This document shows positions 29,813 through 39,711 of a stretch of DNA of 64,000 bases, piece after piece. Source of the stretch: Phycisphaerales bacterium (lineage in GTDB: Bacteria > Planctomycetota > Phycisphaerae > Phycisphaerales > UBA1924); the NCBI GenBank assembly GCA_016709445.1, contig JADJMV010000001.1, positions 930,001 to 994,000 on the forward strand. Direction: 5' to 3'. Positions within the stretch are counted from its first letter, which is position 1. Each line of letters opens with the position of its first letter. The notes under the pieces were generated by a model, which saw only the letters and a program-made list of their open reading frames with translations, was not told the DNA's origin and did no database searches. Both the position numbers and the translations under genes were made by a program.

Positions 29813-31673
29813 ATGAGCCGTCACCCACGATCCACGATCCGCCGTACGAGGGAAGCCCTGCTCGCCGGGATGCTGCTCTGCGGGGCTTGCAGCCACGCGC
29901 TCGCGCAGTTCGCGGCCAACGTCCTCTACGACGCGCCGGACTACGACCTGGCCGACGGCCTCGTCGATGCCGACCCCGGCACGCCGGGCGAGCAGTCCAC
30001 GCTCCGCGCCTGCATCCAGAATGCCAACCTCATGCCCGCCGGGACGTACACGATCATCGTCCCCGCCGGGACCTACGCGCTCACCGTAGTCGGGCCCTAC
30101 GAGGACGCGGGCGCGACGGGCGACCTCGACATCGCCAACGGGGTGCAGATCCTGGGCGCCGGTGTCGGCGCGAGCATCGTCGATGCGACGGGGTTGGGCG
30201 ACCGCATCTTCGATATCCGCGGCGCGTCCGACGTCTACTTCAACGACATCAGCCTGACGGGCGGTTCGACGCCGACCACCGGGGCGGTCGAGTCGGGCGG
30301 GGCGATCCGACAGGCCTCCGGGGGTGTGCTCAAGATCGATCAGGCCGAGCTGACCAGTTGCTCGGCCACCGGGGGGCGGCGCTCAGGGCGGGGCCATCGA
30401 TGCGGGGGGCTCGCTCGAGGTCCGGCCCGGCGCGACATTCGCCCTCAACCACGCGCAGGGCCACGGCGGCGCCGTGGCGTGCGCCGGGAAGGCGAGCTTT
30501 GAGGGGGTCTGGTTCTTCCAGAACTCCTCCGGGCGGGAGGGCGGGGCGGTCCGCACGGCGGCCACGAGCCCGATGGCGGCGTTCCTGGGCTGCCGCTTCG
30601 AGTCGAACAGCTCTGTGGGCTCGGGCGGAGCGATCCACCACCGGGGCCCGGCCGAGATCGACGACTGCCGGTTCACCGGCAACGACGCCGTCGCCGTCGG
30701 CGGCGCCGTGAACGCGTTCAACGCGCTGACCGTGCAGCGGACCCTCTTCAACGGCAACCACTCGGCCTCGGGCGGCGGGGCGCTCAACATCACCGGCCCG
30801 ACCGGCGCAAAGGTCTTCGACAGCCACTTCCTGCTCAACCTCGCCGACACCTCGGGCGGCGCGGTGACGAACGCGGCTTCCGCGGAGTTCTGGGGCACGA
30901 CTTTCGAGGGCAACACCGCGATGGGCGCCGCGGCCCTCGAGCTCGGCGGCGGGGCGCTGTACTCGTTCCGGCCGCTGACGTTGGTCAACTGCACCCTGAG
31001 CCAGAACCACGCCCCGCTCGGCCTCGGCGGCGCGATCCTGAACCTCACCGGCGGGTCGGCCGAGTTGGCCAACGTGACGATTGCGCAGAACGACGCGTTC
31101 CAGGGCGACAGCGTCTGCAGCGGCACGCCGAGCGGCGGGGCGACGATGCGGATCGACCACACGATCCTGTCGAACTTCGGCTCGCCCAACACGAACTGTG
31201 TGGGCGTCTCGCTCCCGCTGGCGTCCAGCGGCTTCAGTCTCGACTCCGATGGGACCTCCGGCATCACGGGCCCGTCGGACTTCACCGGCACCCCGGTGGC
31301 GCCGATCGACCCGATGCTCGTGCCTCTGGCCAACACCGGGGGGTTCGCCCCGACGCACGAGCTGCTCCCCGGCAGCCCCTGCTGGGACACCGGCGACGTG
31401 CAGAGCTTCGACCCCTTCGGGAACTGGATCGTGGACGACGAGCGCCACTCGGGGCGCCCGGTCGGTCGGGTCGATCGCGGTGCGGTGGAGATGAGCAAGC
31501 AGGCGTGCGTCGCGGACTTTAACGGCGACGGCGTCGTGAACACGCGGGATGTGCTGGCCTTCCTCAACGCCTGGGCCGCGGGCGACCCGCGGGCCGACAT
31601 CAACCACGACGGCGCAGTCAACACGCTCGACGTGCTGGCCTACCTGAATCTCTGGACCCGGGGCTGCCCCTAA
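29813..31673 (+). CDS. Secreted right-handed beta-helix protein with dockerin-like tail (frameshifted as sequenced)
   Basis: A signal peptide (cleavage near ALAQ) leads into a repetitive beta-helix region of the pectate-lyase-like kind, with many GGAI/GGAV turns, and two EF-hand-like dockerin repeats at the end (DFNGDGVVNTRDVLAFLNAW and DINHDGAVNTLDVLAYLNLW, closing TRGCP). The frame breaks at the six-G run at 30371-30376. Removing one G restores TGGGAQGGAIDAGGSLEVRPG and links both halves into about 619 residues. The protein may bind or cleave polysaccharide, or act as an adhesin; no catalytic residues are identified. Confidence 0.72.
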
Positions 31674-31736
31674 GGACGCCGAGATTCCTGCATGCGGTGA
31701 ACCCGCGGCCCCGGTCGGGTGGTATGGTGTGAAACC

Positions 31737-32753
31737 ATGGGACCACACGCCAGCCGCCCGATCGTTTCGTCTCCAGGATTCGGCAGGATCTGCGCCGCGG
31801 GGTTGTGCGCGTTGAGCGTGCTGGGGTGTGCCCACCAGGGCCACGCGGACAAGCCGGACGCGGCTTCCTCGGGCGCCGACATGACCGCCCCGGCGGCTTC
31901 TACCCAAGGATCGCCGGCGGTGGCGCTGGGCGATATCGCGCCCGGGATCCACAACCTCTTCGCGGTCTCTTCGGGGGTCTTCAGCGGCTCGGGCCCGGAC
32001 ACCGACGAGGCGTTCAATTCGCTGCAATCGCTCGGTGTGAGGACGGTCATCAGCGTCGACGGGTCGATCCCCGAGGTGGCGATGGCCCACGCGCACGGGA
32101 TGAGGTATGTGCACATCCCGGTGGGCTACGACGGGATCACGCCGGGGCAGGCGCTGGAATTGGCCAAGGCCGTGGAGGTTGCCGAGGGGCCGATCTATGT
32201 GCACTGCCACCACGGGCTGCATCGCGGACCGGCCGGCGCGGCTGTGGCGCTGGTCGGGCTGGGGCGCATGACCAACGAGGAAGCGGTGGAGTACCTCACT
32301 GCGGCGGGGACCTCGAAGTCGTACCCGGGGCTGTGGGCGTGCGCCCGCGAGACGCACGAGTTCAGCGAGGCGGAGTTGGCCGGCGCTCCGAGCGAGTACC
32401 CCGAGGCCCGGCACGTGAGCGGGCTGATCGATGGGATGGTCGCGATTGACCAGACCTTTGACCGGATCAAGGCTGTCCGCGAGGCGGGCTGGGCGGCGCC
32501 CGCCGACCACCCCGACCTCGCGCCCGCGGCCGAGGCGGGCATGCTGACCGACCACTTCCGCGTCCTGCTCGACGACAGGGAGGCCCGGGCCGAGGGCGAC
32601 GAGTTCCTCGGGCTCATGCGGCGGATGATCGAGCAGACCACGGCGTTCGAAGGGATGCTGACGGCGTCGCCCTTCGACTCGGCGGGCGCGGAGCGGGCGT
32701 ATGTCGCGGTCTCGGATACGTGCAACTCGTGCCATACGCGCTGGCGGAACTGA
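31737..32753 (+). CDS. Lipoprotein with tyrosine/dual-specificity phosphatase domain and C-terminal haem c motif
   Basis: This 338-residue protein has a lipoprotein signal (LGC, Cys31). It carries a phosphatase-type domain with HCHHGLHRGPAGAA (Cys157 and Arg163 in the HCx5R loop) and YVHIPVGYDG, plus a helical C-terminal region that ends CNSCHTRWRN (Cys329, Cys332, His333). A CxxCH close to the C-terminus after a helix bundle is the pattern of cytochrome c-prime. The whole protein would sit in the periplasm. Redox or ligand control of a phosphatase is possible but inferred. ATG 31737 was preferred to GTG 31719. Confidence 0.7.
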   Translation: MGPHASRPIVSSPGFGRICAAGLCALSVLGCAHQGHADKPDAASSGADMTAPAASTQGSPAVALGDIAPGIHNLFAVSSGVFSGSGPDTDEAFNSLQSLGVRTVISVDGSIPEVAMAHAHGMRYVHIPVGYDGITPGQALELAKAVEVAEGPIYVHCHHGLHRGPAGAAVALVGLGRMTNEEAVEYLTAAGTSKSYPGLWACARETHEFSEAELAGAPSEYPEARHVSGLIDGMVAIDQTFDRIKAVREAGWAAPADHPDLAPAAEAGMLTDHFRVLLDDREARAEGDEFLGLMRRMIEQTTAFEGMLTASPFDSAGAERAYVAVSDTCNSCHTRWRN

Positions 32754-32776
32754 ACTCGGAGTTCTCGGGAACGCAA

Positions 32777-32804
32777 CGCCCGCTCCCCAGGTGGGGAGCG
32801 GGCG
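32777..32804. terminator. Bidirectional terminator hairpin
   Basis: GCCCGCTCCCC and GGGGAGCGGGC flank the loop AGGT, with one more outer C-G pair, in the 85 bases between the convergent phosphatase-cytochrome gene and the lamin-tail gene. The stem is 12 pairs with no T run on either side. Confidence 0.6.
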
Positions 32805-32838
32805 GCGGTGTTGCGCGGTGCTTGTGCTGGAGCGAGTC

Positions 32839-34143
32839 TCAGCAGCCGGCGGTCCAGGCGTTGAGGAAGGCGATGAAGTCCTGCGTGTTGACGACGCCGT
32901 CGGTGTTGACGTCGGCGCAGGGCTTTTTGGCGGCCCAGGCGTTGAGGTAGACGATGAAGTCCTGCGTGTTGACGGTGCCGTCGCTGTTCCAGTCGGCGAT
33001 ACAGATCATGCCCTTGATGGCGGCCACATCGGCGAGGGTGACGGCGTCGCCGTCGCCCGGGTTGGCGCTCAGCGTCACGAGCAGGCTGTTGAAGGCGCGG
33101 CCCTCGTACTTCCAGGCGTCGAAGGTGAAATCGTCGCTGGGGTCGTCGGGGGTCTCGTTGTCGCTGACGCGGGGCTCGGTGTCGTCGAGGGTGGCGCCGA
33201 GGAGCGAGGCGGCGGCGCAGAGGTCGGCGGCGGTGACACGCCCGTCGAAGTCCACGTCGCCGGGGACGAAGCGGAACTGGCTCTCGATATCGGAGTCGTT
33301 GAAGGAGCCCGGCGTGACGGCGAAGCCGGTGCGGTCGAATCCGGTCGGGCCGCCCGATCGGACGGCGTCGTACGGGAGGATGTCGCCCGCGACGCAGTCG
33401 CCGTAGACGAGTTCCTCGTCGGCGCGACGGGGCTGGGGGCCGGGGTTGACGCCGTTATAGCCGACGCGGCTGACGGCGTCGGGGTTGAATCCGGGGGTGT
33501 CGGAGATCTCATCGTCGCTTTCGCGGACGTACTCCTTGCCGCCGTTGTCGCTCCAGGCGAGGTTGTCGACCATCTGGTAGGGCTCGAGGATGTGGCCGTA
33601 GGACTGATGGGGCGCGCCGAAGTCGATGTGAGAGTCCCAGTTCTCGTCGGGATCGACGTCCTTGCGCCAGGCGGAGGGGTAGCCGTCGCTGTTGGTCTGC
33701 GGGCGCCTGCGGAGGAGCACGTAGGTTGAGGAGTCGTCGTTGCCGAGCTTGCCGGCGGTGTCGATGGTGGGGATGTGCTGCTGGGTGAAGTAGGCGATGG
33801 TGGTGTCGGGATCGACGAGTTCCTCGCCGAAGTTGCCGCCTCCGGTGTCGTTCAAGAGGACAAGCAGGCCGTTGGCGCCGAGGTGGAGGCCGTCGAGGGT
33901 GAAGGCCTCGTCGATCTCGGAGGGCAGGTCGGGGATGCCGTCGCCGTTGGGGTCGTCGCCGCCCTTGACGAGGGCGATGGCGTAGCCGTCGAGGCTCATG
34001 CCGGCGGGGCCGTAGAACTCGACGAACTCCCAGAACTCGTCGTTGCCGCCGGGCGGGTTCTCGAAGACCTCGTTGATGACGACCTGGGCGCCGGCGGCCT
34101 GGCCGAGCGCGCAGAGGACGAGCAGTGTGGACAGCTTCCGCAT
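32839..34143 (-). CDS. Secreted lamin-tail-domain protein with dockerin-like tail
   Basis: This 434-residue protein has a signal peptide (about 1-19, ending AGAQ). A lamin-tail domain follows (VVINEVFENPPGGNDEFWEFVEFYG, then LDGYAIALV), with a middle region of unclear fold. A first dockerin-like unit (PGDVDFDGRVTAADL) precedes a final pair of repeats: DWNSDGTVNTQDFIVYLNAW and DVNTDGVVNTQDFIAFLNAW, ending TAGC. Lamin-tail domains in bacteria are surface or nuclease-associated, but the function here is unknown. It reads away from the prepilin-like gene upstream, with a 76-base gap. Confidence 0.75.
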   Translation of the reverse strand: MRKLSTLLVLCALGQAAGAQVVINEVFENPPGGNDEFWEFVEFYGPAGMSLDGYAIALVKGGDDPNGDGIPDLPSEIDEAFTLDGLHLGANGLLVLLNDTGGGNFGEELVDPDTTIAYFTQQHIPTIDTAGKLGNDDSSTYVLLRRRPQTNSDGYPSAWRKDVDPDENWDSHIDFGAPHQSYGHILEPYQMVDNLAWSDNGGKEYVRESDDEISDTPGFNPDAVSRVGYNGVNPGPQPRRADEELVYGDCVAGDILPYDAVRSGGPTGFDRTGFAVTPGSFNDSDIESQFRFVPGDVDFDGRVTAADLCAAASLLGATLDDTEPRVSDNETPDDPSDDFTFDAWKYEGRAFNSLLVTLSANPGDGDAVTLADVAAIKGMICIADWNSDGTVNTQDFIVYLNAWAAKKPCADVNTDGVVNTQDFIAFLNAWTAGC

Positions 34144-34219
34144 TGATACCTCTCCCTGTGGGGCGCGGTGTGCGCCGGGTTCTCTCTCGTGCTGTCGGGC
34201 CGGGTGCCGGCCCGGCGAC

Positions 34220-35155
34220 CTAGTCCCAGTACTTGCCCGACGCGAGCACGCCCCCGAAGACCTGCTTCTCGAGGTCGGGATAGACGAACTTGTCGCCCTG
34301 CTTCTCGCCGCCGAATTCCTTGTCGCCGTTGGCGTCGCGGAAGGAGGCGACGTGGCCGTCGGCGAAGAGGAAATTGCCGATGACCTTGTCGTGGCCTTTG
34401 CCGCCGCCGAGGAAGCTGCCCTTGCCGTGGGCGGGCCCGAGGTCGGAGTAGTCCTGCCATGCCCAACGCTTCCCGGGGAAGTCGTAGCCGGGGCCGTCGG
34501 TCAGGTTCTTGACGGTGGGGAGTTGCTCGCCCTGGTATTCGATCCGCTCGCTGATGTCGGCCGTATCGGCGCGGGCGTCGGCCATCAGCGGGACGAAGTT
34601 GGGGCCGATATTGACGAGGTACTTGCTGGTGAGCGGGCCGAGGGTGGCGGCGGGGTTCTTGCGGTCGTCGCCGCTGCTGCCGGGGCGGCGCATCCCGGTC
34701 ATGGCCATGAACCAGGTCTGGGTGTAGTTGGTGTTCATGCCGCGGCGGATGAGTTCGTCGCGTTCCGCCTCGCTCAACTTCCTCCAGGGCTTCTCGTTCA
34801 CGCGGGCCATGATGAGATTCTGGCAGAACTTGGCCGGTGCGCCGGGGCAGAGCAGTTCGCCCGGCTTGCCGTAGTCGCCATTGACCATGTCGGCGACCCA
34901 GCCGGCCTCGTCGAGCGGGCCGGTGCCGCGGTCGGAGCGGTTGTCCCACGGGCCGGAGCAGTAGCGGTCATCGTTGGAACCGGCGTAGGCCAGGGCGCCG
35001 ATCCCGACCTGCCGCAGGTTGCTCATGCAGACGGCCTGGCGGGCGACATCGCGTGCGGAGCCGAGGGCGGGGAGCAGGATGCCGATGAGCAGCGCGATGA
35101 TCGCGATGACCACGAGCAGTTCGATGAGTGTGAAGGCACGGCGGGACATCGCCAT
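34220..35155 (-). CDS. Prepilin-type protein with H-X9-DG style domain
   Basis: This 311-residue protein begins RRAFTLIELLVVIAII, the type III signal cleaved by prepilin peptidase, followed by the ALLIGILLPALGSARDVARQ helix. Late in the protein, GNFLFADGHVASFRD matches the planctomycete prepilin-like family with the H-X9-DG motif. It would be processed and assembled or secreted through a pilus or type II machinery. The start at 35155 has AAGGGG upstream; a second ATG six bases on is possible. Confidence 0.8.
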   Translation of the reverse strand: MAMSRRAFTLIELLVVIAIIALLIGILLPALGSARDVARQAVCMSNLRQVGIGALAYAGSNDDRYCSGPWDNRSDRGTGPLDEAGWVADMVNGDYGKPGELLCPGAPAKFCQNLIMARVNEKPWRKLSEAERDELIRRGMNTNYTQTWFMAMTGMRRPGSSGDDRKNPAATLGPLTSKYLVNIGPNFVPLMADARADTADISERIEYQGEQLPTVKNLTDGPGYDFPGKRWAWQDYSDLGPAHGKGSFLGGGKGHDKVIGNFLFADGHVASFRDANGDKEFGGEKQGDKFVYPDLEKQVFGGVLASGKYWD

Positions 35156-35400
35156 GGAAGCCCCTTGTGGAGGGTGGGAATCCGCATCGGACGGCCAGAG
35201 GCTAGTCGGGGTCGCTTCCTGCTTCGCACTCAGATCGCGCAAAGAACACGCTAAGACAGGCTCTCGGTGCTCTGTCATTAGCGCGGGCTTAACCGAACCG
35301 TCTCTTCGCGATCTCTAGGCTCACGGCCTGCGCAGGCGGGCCTCGGGGATGTCGCCGGGCGCCTGGGCGGGGAGAGACGAAGCACGTAGGAGAGAGATTC

Positions 35401-36018
35401 ATGCGCACGCCGATCTGCCTCTTGACCCTGGCCGCCGCCGCGGGCGCGGCATCCGCCCAGGTGTACATCACCGAGTTCTTGTACTCGGGTTCGACCTCGG
35501 AGTTTGTGGAGTTCACCAACCTCTCGAATGCTCCCGTGGACATGACGGGTTGGAGCTACGACGACGACAGCCGCGTTCCGGGCGAGTTCGATCTCTCGGG
35601 TGCGGGTGTGATCGCCCCGGGCGAGAGCTTCGTGATCTGCGAGGGGGACCCGGGCGCGTTCGCCGCGTCGTGGAATCTCTCGGGTGTGACCGTGCTCGGC
35701 CCCTACTCCAACAATCTGGGGCGGGACGACGAGATCAACCTCTTCGACTCCTCCAGTGCTCTGGTCGATCGCCTGAGCTTCGGCGACGACGTGAACTTCC
35801 CCGGCTCGATCCGCGCGAAGGACTTCAGCGGCAATCCGCTGTCCGGGGCCGAGGGGCAGAACGACATCTACCAGTGGGTGCTCTCGGCCTCGGGCGACAG
35901 CTACGGGTCGTGGCTGAGCGCCGAGGGCGATGTGGGCAACCCGGGGCAGTATGTCCCGACCCCCGCGGCGCTGAGCCTGCTCGGGCTTGCGGCGCTGGTC
36001 GGGAAGCGTCGCCGCTGA
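35401..36018 (+). CDS. Secreted lamin-tail-domain protein with PEP-CTERM-like tail
   Basis: This 205-residue protein has a signal peptide (1 to about 20, AASAQ) and one lamin-tail domain (VYITEFLYSGSTSEFVEFTNLS, then SFVICEGDPG). It ends in a sorting tail: TPAALSLLGLAALVGKRRR, a short proline motif, a hydrophobic helix and basic residues, as in PEP-CTERM proteins anchored by exosortase. AGGAGAGAG precedes the ATG. No exosortase is visible in the window. Confidence 0.75.
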   Translation: MRTPICLLTLAAAAGAASAQVYITEFLYSGSTSEFVEFTNLSNAPVDMTGWSYDDDSRVPGEFDLSGAGVIAPGESFVICEGDPGAFAASWNLSGVTVLGPYSNNLGRDDEINLFDSSSALVDRLSFGDDVNFPGSIRAKDFSGNPLSGAEGQNDIYQWVLSASGDSYGSWLSAEGDVGNPGQYVPTPAALSLLGLAALVGKRRR

Positions 36019-36028
36019 GTCGCGTCGG

Positions 36029-36601
36029 TTACTGCGGTTGCTGCGCGGCCGGGCCCTGGGCCCGGCCGCGTTGTCTTTGGTGGGCGGGGTGGGGGTTGCC
36101 GTGCGGTTCGGAAGTGGCGTGTCTGGCGACTCGCAGCTCCCCCGGCCCGGCGGACTCGGCCGCCCCAGGGGCGGGGCGGGTGGGGGATTGCGGATCGGCC
36201 TCGCCTTCGCTCGGCGATTCGCGCCGGCCCCGGGCTCGAGTCTGGGCTTGGGCCAGGCCTTGGACTTCGGCCTGGGTTCCGGACTGAGTTTGGCCGGCCA
36301 TGCGGAGGAGCTGCGCGGCAGCCTTGCGGGTGGTCTCCGTGGCGGAGGCGGTCTGGGGCTCTTGGGCGGCGATGCGTTCGAGCGTGGCGATGGCGGTGTG
36401 GAGGCTGAGGGCGACCTGGACACGGGAGCGGATGGCGGCGAGTTTCTCGAGGGCTTCGATCGCGGCGGTGATCTGGGGAGATTCGGCGATCTCGAGGATC
36501 TCGGTGAGGGGGAGTTGGAGTTCGTTGGAGAGGTCGATGAGGTCGGTGGCGGGGTCGAGGAGTGCGGCGAAGACGGCCTGGGTGTGTTGGTGTGTGCTCA
36601 T
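36029..36601 (-). CDS. Hypothetical helical protein
   Basis: I do not recognise this protein of about 190 residues. Residues 1-110 are predicted all-helical (VFAALLDPATDLIDLSNELQ, ITAAIEALEKLAAIRSRVQ) and the rest is Arg/Pro/Gln/Gly-rich and probably disordered. The ATG at 36601 was chosen because the helical region begins there. A strong hairpin lies inside its last codons (36044-36070), which casts some doubt on the exact end. Octamer repeats lie just upstream. Confidence 0.45.
   Translation of the reverse strand: MSTHQHTQAVFAALLDPATDLIDLSNELQLPLTEILEIAESPQITAAIEALEKLAAIRSRVQVALSLHTAIATLERIAAQEPQTASATETTRKAAAQLLRMAGQTQSGTQAEVQGLAQAQTRARGRRESPSEGEADPQSPTRPAPGAAESAGPGELRVARHATSEPHGNPHPAHQRQRGRAQGPAAQQPQ
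36044..36078 (+). terminator. Strong GC palindrome after the lamin-tail/PEP-CTERM gene
   Basis: CGCGGCCGGGCCC and GGGCCCGGCCGCG form an almost loop-less 13-pair hairpin at 36044-36070, followed by TTGTCTTT. It lies 26 bases after the plus-strand gene and overlaps the end of the minus-strand hypothetical gene. Confidence 0.65.
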
Positions 36602-36649
36602 AGCCCCGAGTGTGGCGGGTTCGGGCGGGGTGTAAAGAGAGAACCGTCC

Positions 36650-36713
36650 TATGTCGCGAAATGCGCGCACGGACCGCGACATCGGGTGCAGATTCGCGCA
36701 CAAAGCGCGACAT
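36650..36713. repeat. Octamer CGCGACAT repeats in the promoter region of the hypothetical gene
   Basis: ATGTCGCG (36651-36658, inverted) and CGCGACAT (36675-36682 and 36706-36713; direct copies 31 bases apart) alternate with TGCGCGCA (36662-36669) and TTCGCGCA (36693-36700). This is the only structure in the 213-base gap 36602-36814 and could be a cluster of regulator sites. Confidence 0.45.
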
Positions 36714-36814
36714 GCGCGGGCGCCAGCCCTCGGGGGGGGAGGCGACTCACGGTGGAGAGCGTTGAGAACGCCGAGGGAGGCGGTGAGAAAGCCCGAACCA
36801 GCCCGGGGCGCGGA

Positions 36815-38703
36815 CTACCAGTCGTCCGAGTTCGCGACGGCCTCGGTGACGTCGATCAGGTCGGCGTTGTCGGCGATGCCGTCCAGGGTGGTGTCGGTGG
36901 GGTCGTCGATCCAGGCGGTGATGTCGTCGGGCTCGAGCAGGCCGTTGGCGCTGATGTCCTGCAGCTCGACGACGCGGAGGCGGTAGTCCCAGTCGAAGAC
37001 GGGGACATCGGCGGGGGCGGTGGTCTCGGCGCAGCGGAGGTAGTCGGCCTGCTGGCCATCGGTCTTGGGCTCGATGAGGTAGTCGAAGGGGGGCGCGAAG
37101 GGGCCGTCGATGCGGATGGCGCGCAGGTTGCCTCCGGGGTGCATGGTGTGTGTGAACCCCGGGAGCGGGCTGCCCCAGTTGCCGATCGAGCCGATGGACT
37201 TTCGCCGGACGGTGAAGGGCGCGCCGGCGCCGACCTGCTCGATGGACCCGTAGTGGACGATGGTGACCGAGTCCCACTGGCCACCCTGAGTCACCTTCTT
37301 GATGACTTGGTAGCCGTTCTCGCTCTCGCCGAGGCCGTCGAGGCCGGTGTCCATGTCCTCGTCCACCTTGTGGCCGACGGGCGAGCAGTCGGCGTAGTGG
37401 CAGTAGTAGGGGACGCGTCCGACGGCGCCGCCGCCGAAGCCGGAGGAGGGGTTGTCGTAGTAGGGGGTCGGTGACAGCCAGAACTGATCTTCATCCTCAT
37501 CGGGGCCGAACACGAGCCTGCCGTCACCCCATCCCTCGTCCGTGGTCGCGTCGGCGTTGAGGATCACCTGGCCGGTGAGCCCTTCCTCGTTGTCCAGGTC
37601 GCCGAGGATGTAGATGTCGTCATTGAGCGAACTCGTGCCATCGCCGTCGAAGACCATGATCCCGGCAAGGGAACGATCGATCTCGATCAGGCTCTGATCG
37701 CCGAGCACGCCGGAGAAGTACATGTCGCCGAGCAGGCTGCCGCCCCGACGCCGTTGGCGTCCTTCTTGATCTTGAGCTCGGCGGCGTCGGCGAGGTGGAG
37801 GGCGTCGATGCGCGAGGTGGAGGCGAAGTCGCCGCCCGTGATGATGAAGTTCTCCCGGATGCTGTTGACCAGCGAGATGTGGGTGTCGGCGACGTTGCCT
37901 GTGACGAAGATCCCCTGGTCACCCGTGGTGGTCTTCAGGATGTTGTAGGCCGTGATGTTCGCGTGGACATCGCCCGCGGGGACGTTGATGTACTCGATCC
38001 GATCAGCGCTGCCCTGCCCGGCGGTGATGGAGACGGGGCTCTGGGCCGTGCCGATGTCGCCGTTCTTGACCTCCAGACGTTTGATGTCGCCATTCGGGGC
38101 CTCCACGTCGCCGTAGAGGTTCCCCTGGACCTGGGCGGAGCCGATCGTCAGGGTGATGTCGCCGCCCGCGGCAATGACACTGCCATAGACATCCCCCAAG
38201 AGCTCGCAGTCGCTGATGTTGAGGTAGGCGTTGATATTGTCCAGAACATCGCCCGTGACGCGCACGATCCCCACATGGTCGAAGCCCTGCACGGCGTCAT
38301 CGCCGCCAGCCAGGTTGTACCCCAGCGTGCCCTGGACGCGGAGTTCGGCGACCTGCGCCGGTCCGGAATCGAAGGCGGTAACGCTATCAACGCGCCCACA
38401 AGGCGAACCCGAATTGGGCCCGCGCACATAGAGGGTCGTCATGTAGGGCCACGCGCCCTGGTTGAGCAGGACGAAGCGGATGGGCTCGGTCGTGAGCGAG
38501 GTCACGGTGACGCTGATCGGCACGGAACTGTTCGTGCGGTTGAGTTGGACGTTCCACCCGTTCCCGCTCTGGTTCCAGGTGATGGAGTGGTTGCCCGAGT
38601 TGCTCGGGGACCAGGTTACGACCGGCTTGGTGGTCTGCCCAAAGGCACCGGCGGCGCTGAGCCCGATGGCAAGGCAGGCCGGCATTGTGCGAGAACCGTT
38701 CAT
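36815..38703 (-). CDS. Secreted protein of unknown function (frameshifted as sequenced)
   Basis: The ATG at 38703 opens a signal peptide (PACLAIGLSAAGAFGQ), followed by a beta-rich region of repeated GDV/GNL turns that resembles a beta-helix or bactofilin-like fold. The C-terminal half is acidic and contains several Asp-rich loops. The frame breaks at the four-C run at 37743-37746. One more base there joins DANGVGGG to SLLGDMYFSGVLG, for about 629 residues. The start overlaps the stop of the SUMF1-like gene (ATGA), and AAGAAGG lies upstream, so the two are coupled. No enzyme motif was found. Confidence 0.6.
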
Positions 38704-39711
38704 GCGAAGCACCTTCTTCTTGTGGGAACACCGAGTGCGAATGCCAAGATGACCACAGTCCCCGGCGATGGAATGCTCGATGCGAGCCGTAGGCCACTCG
38801 CGAACTCGGGGTTGCTGGCATCCCAATGGTCGATGAGGTCCCAGATGTCGTACATGTTGTCGTACTGGAACGAGCCGTGCTTGAAGCGGCTCCCCCCGTC
38901 CGCGGTGAGGTCTTCCAGCCACTCGCGCCCCCCCGACCCGTCGAGCAACCCCCACGGGCTCGCCGCCCAGGGGTACGACCCCACGTCCAGGTACGGCACG
39001 ATCTCGTCGTCCGTGCCCGCGTCGGTCTCGCCGCCGGCCCAGGGCGCCCCGGGGATCGGCGGCACGTCCTTGGAGTGCGGGTACGCCCGGTAGCCGCCCG
39101 CGCCGCCGTCCTTGGCCGGGTCCCAGAACATGCCCTTGACGTACTCGTCCATGGTCGGGATCCAGAACTTCGCGTCGGGGTCGTGCTCGGCCTGGTCGGT
39201 CAGCGTCCAGTCCTCGTTCATGCCGAAGGTCGAGGTGTCGTAGGCCCCGTCCTCGAACGCCCACTGTCCGCTCGCTCTGCCGTTGTGCAGCCAGTTGCAG
39301 AACCGGGCCGCATGCCGCCAGGACATCTCGGTGGGGAAGTTTTCCGCCCTCGACGATGTAGTACTGCGGGTCGTCCGGCCCGCCGCGGTAGCCGATCCAA
39401 AGACCAAGGAACGAGCTGTCCCGGCGTTGCTCGGGAGGGACGTACTTCCAGTAGGCCTGGACGTACTCGAAGTGCTGGCGGACGGTAACCTCGGTCCGCG
39501 TGAGGCGGTACTCGTAGTCCACGCCGCCGGCGTTCATGTCCGGCCAGTAGGGCACCTCGTCGGCCAGGGTGTCGCGGTTCCCCGGGTCGCCGATGGTGGC
39601 CCAGTCGAAGCCCCTGGGCGGGGCTGGGGCGGCCTGCGACAGGGCGAGGCCCGCGGCGAGCGCCCACAGCGCGGGGGCGGGAGAGCGATTCGATCCGAAC
39701 GGGTGCCCCAT
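38700..39711 (-). CDS. Secreted SUMF1/formylglycine-enzyme-like protein with PEP-CTERM-like tail (frameshifted as sequenced)
   Basis: After a signal peptide (to about residue 28), the protein has TRTEVTVRQHFEYVQAYWKY and the core of the SUMF1-like fold, FPTEMSWRHAARFCNWLHN, KFWIPTMDEYVKGMFWD and GGREWLEDL. It ends PSPGTVVILAFALGVPTRRR, a PEP-CTERM-like tail. Many SUMF1-like proteins lack formylglycine activity, and no active-site Cys pair is evident. The frame breaks near 39340-39349; removing one base joins YYIVEG to ENFPTEMSW. Total length is about 336 residues. Confidence 0.65.
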
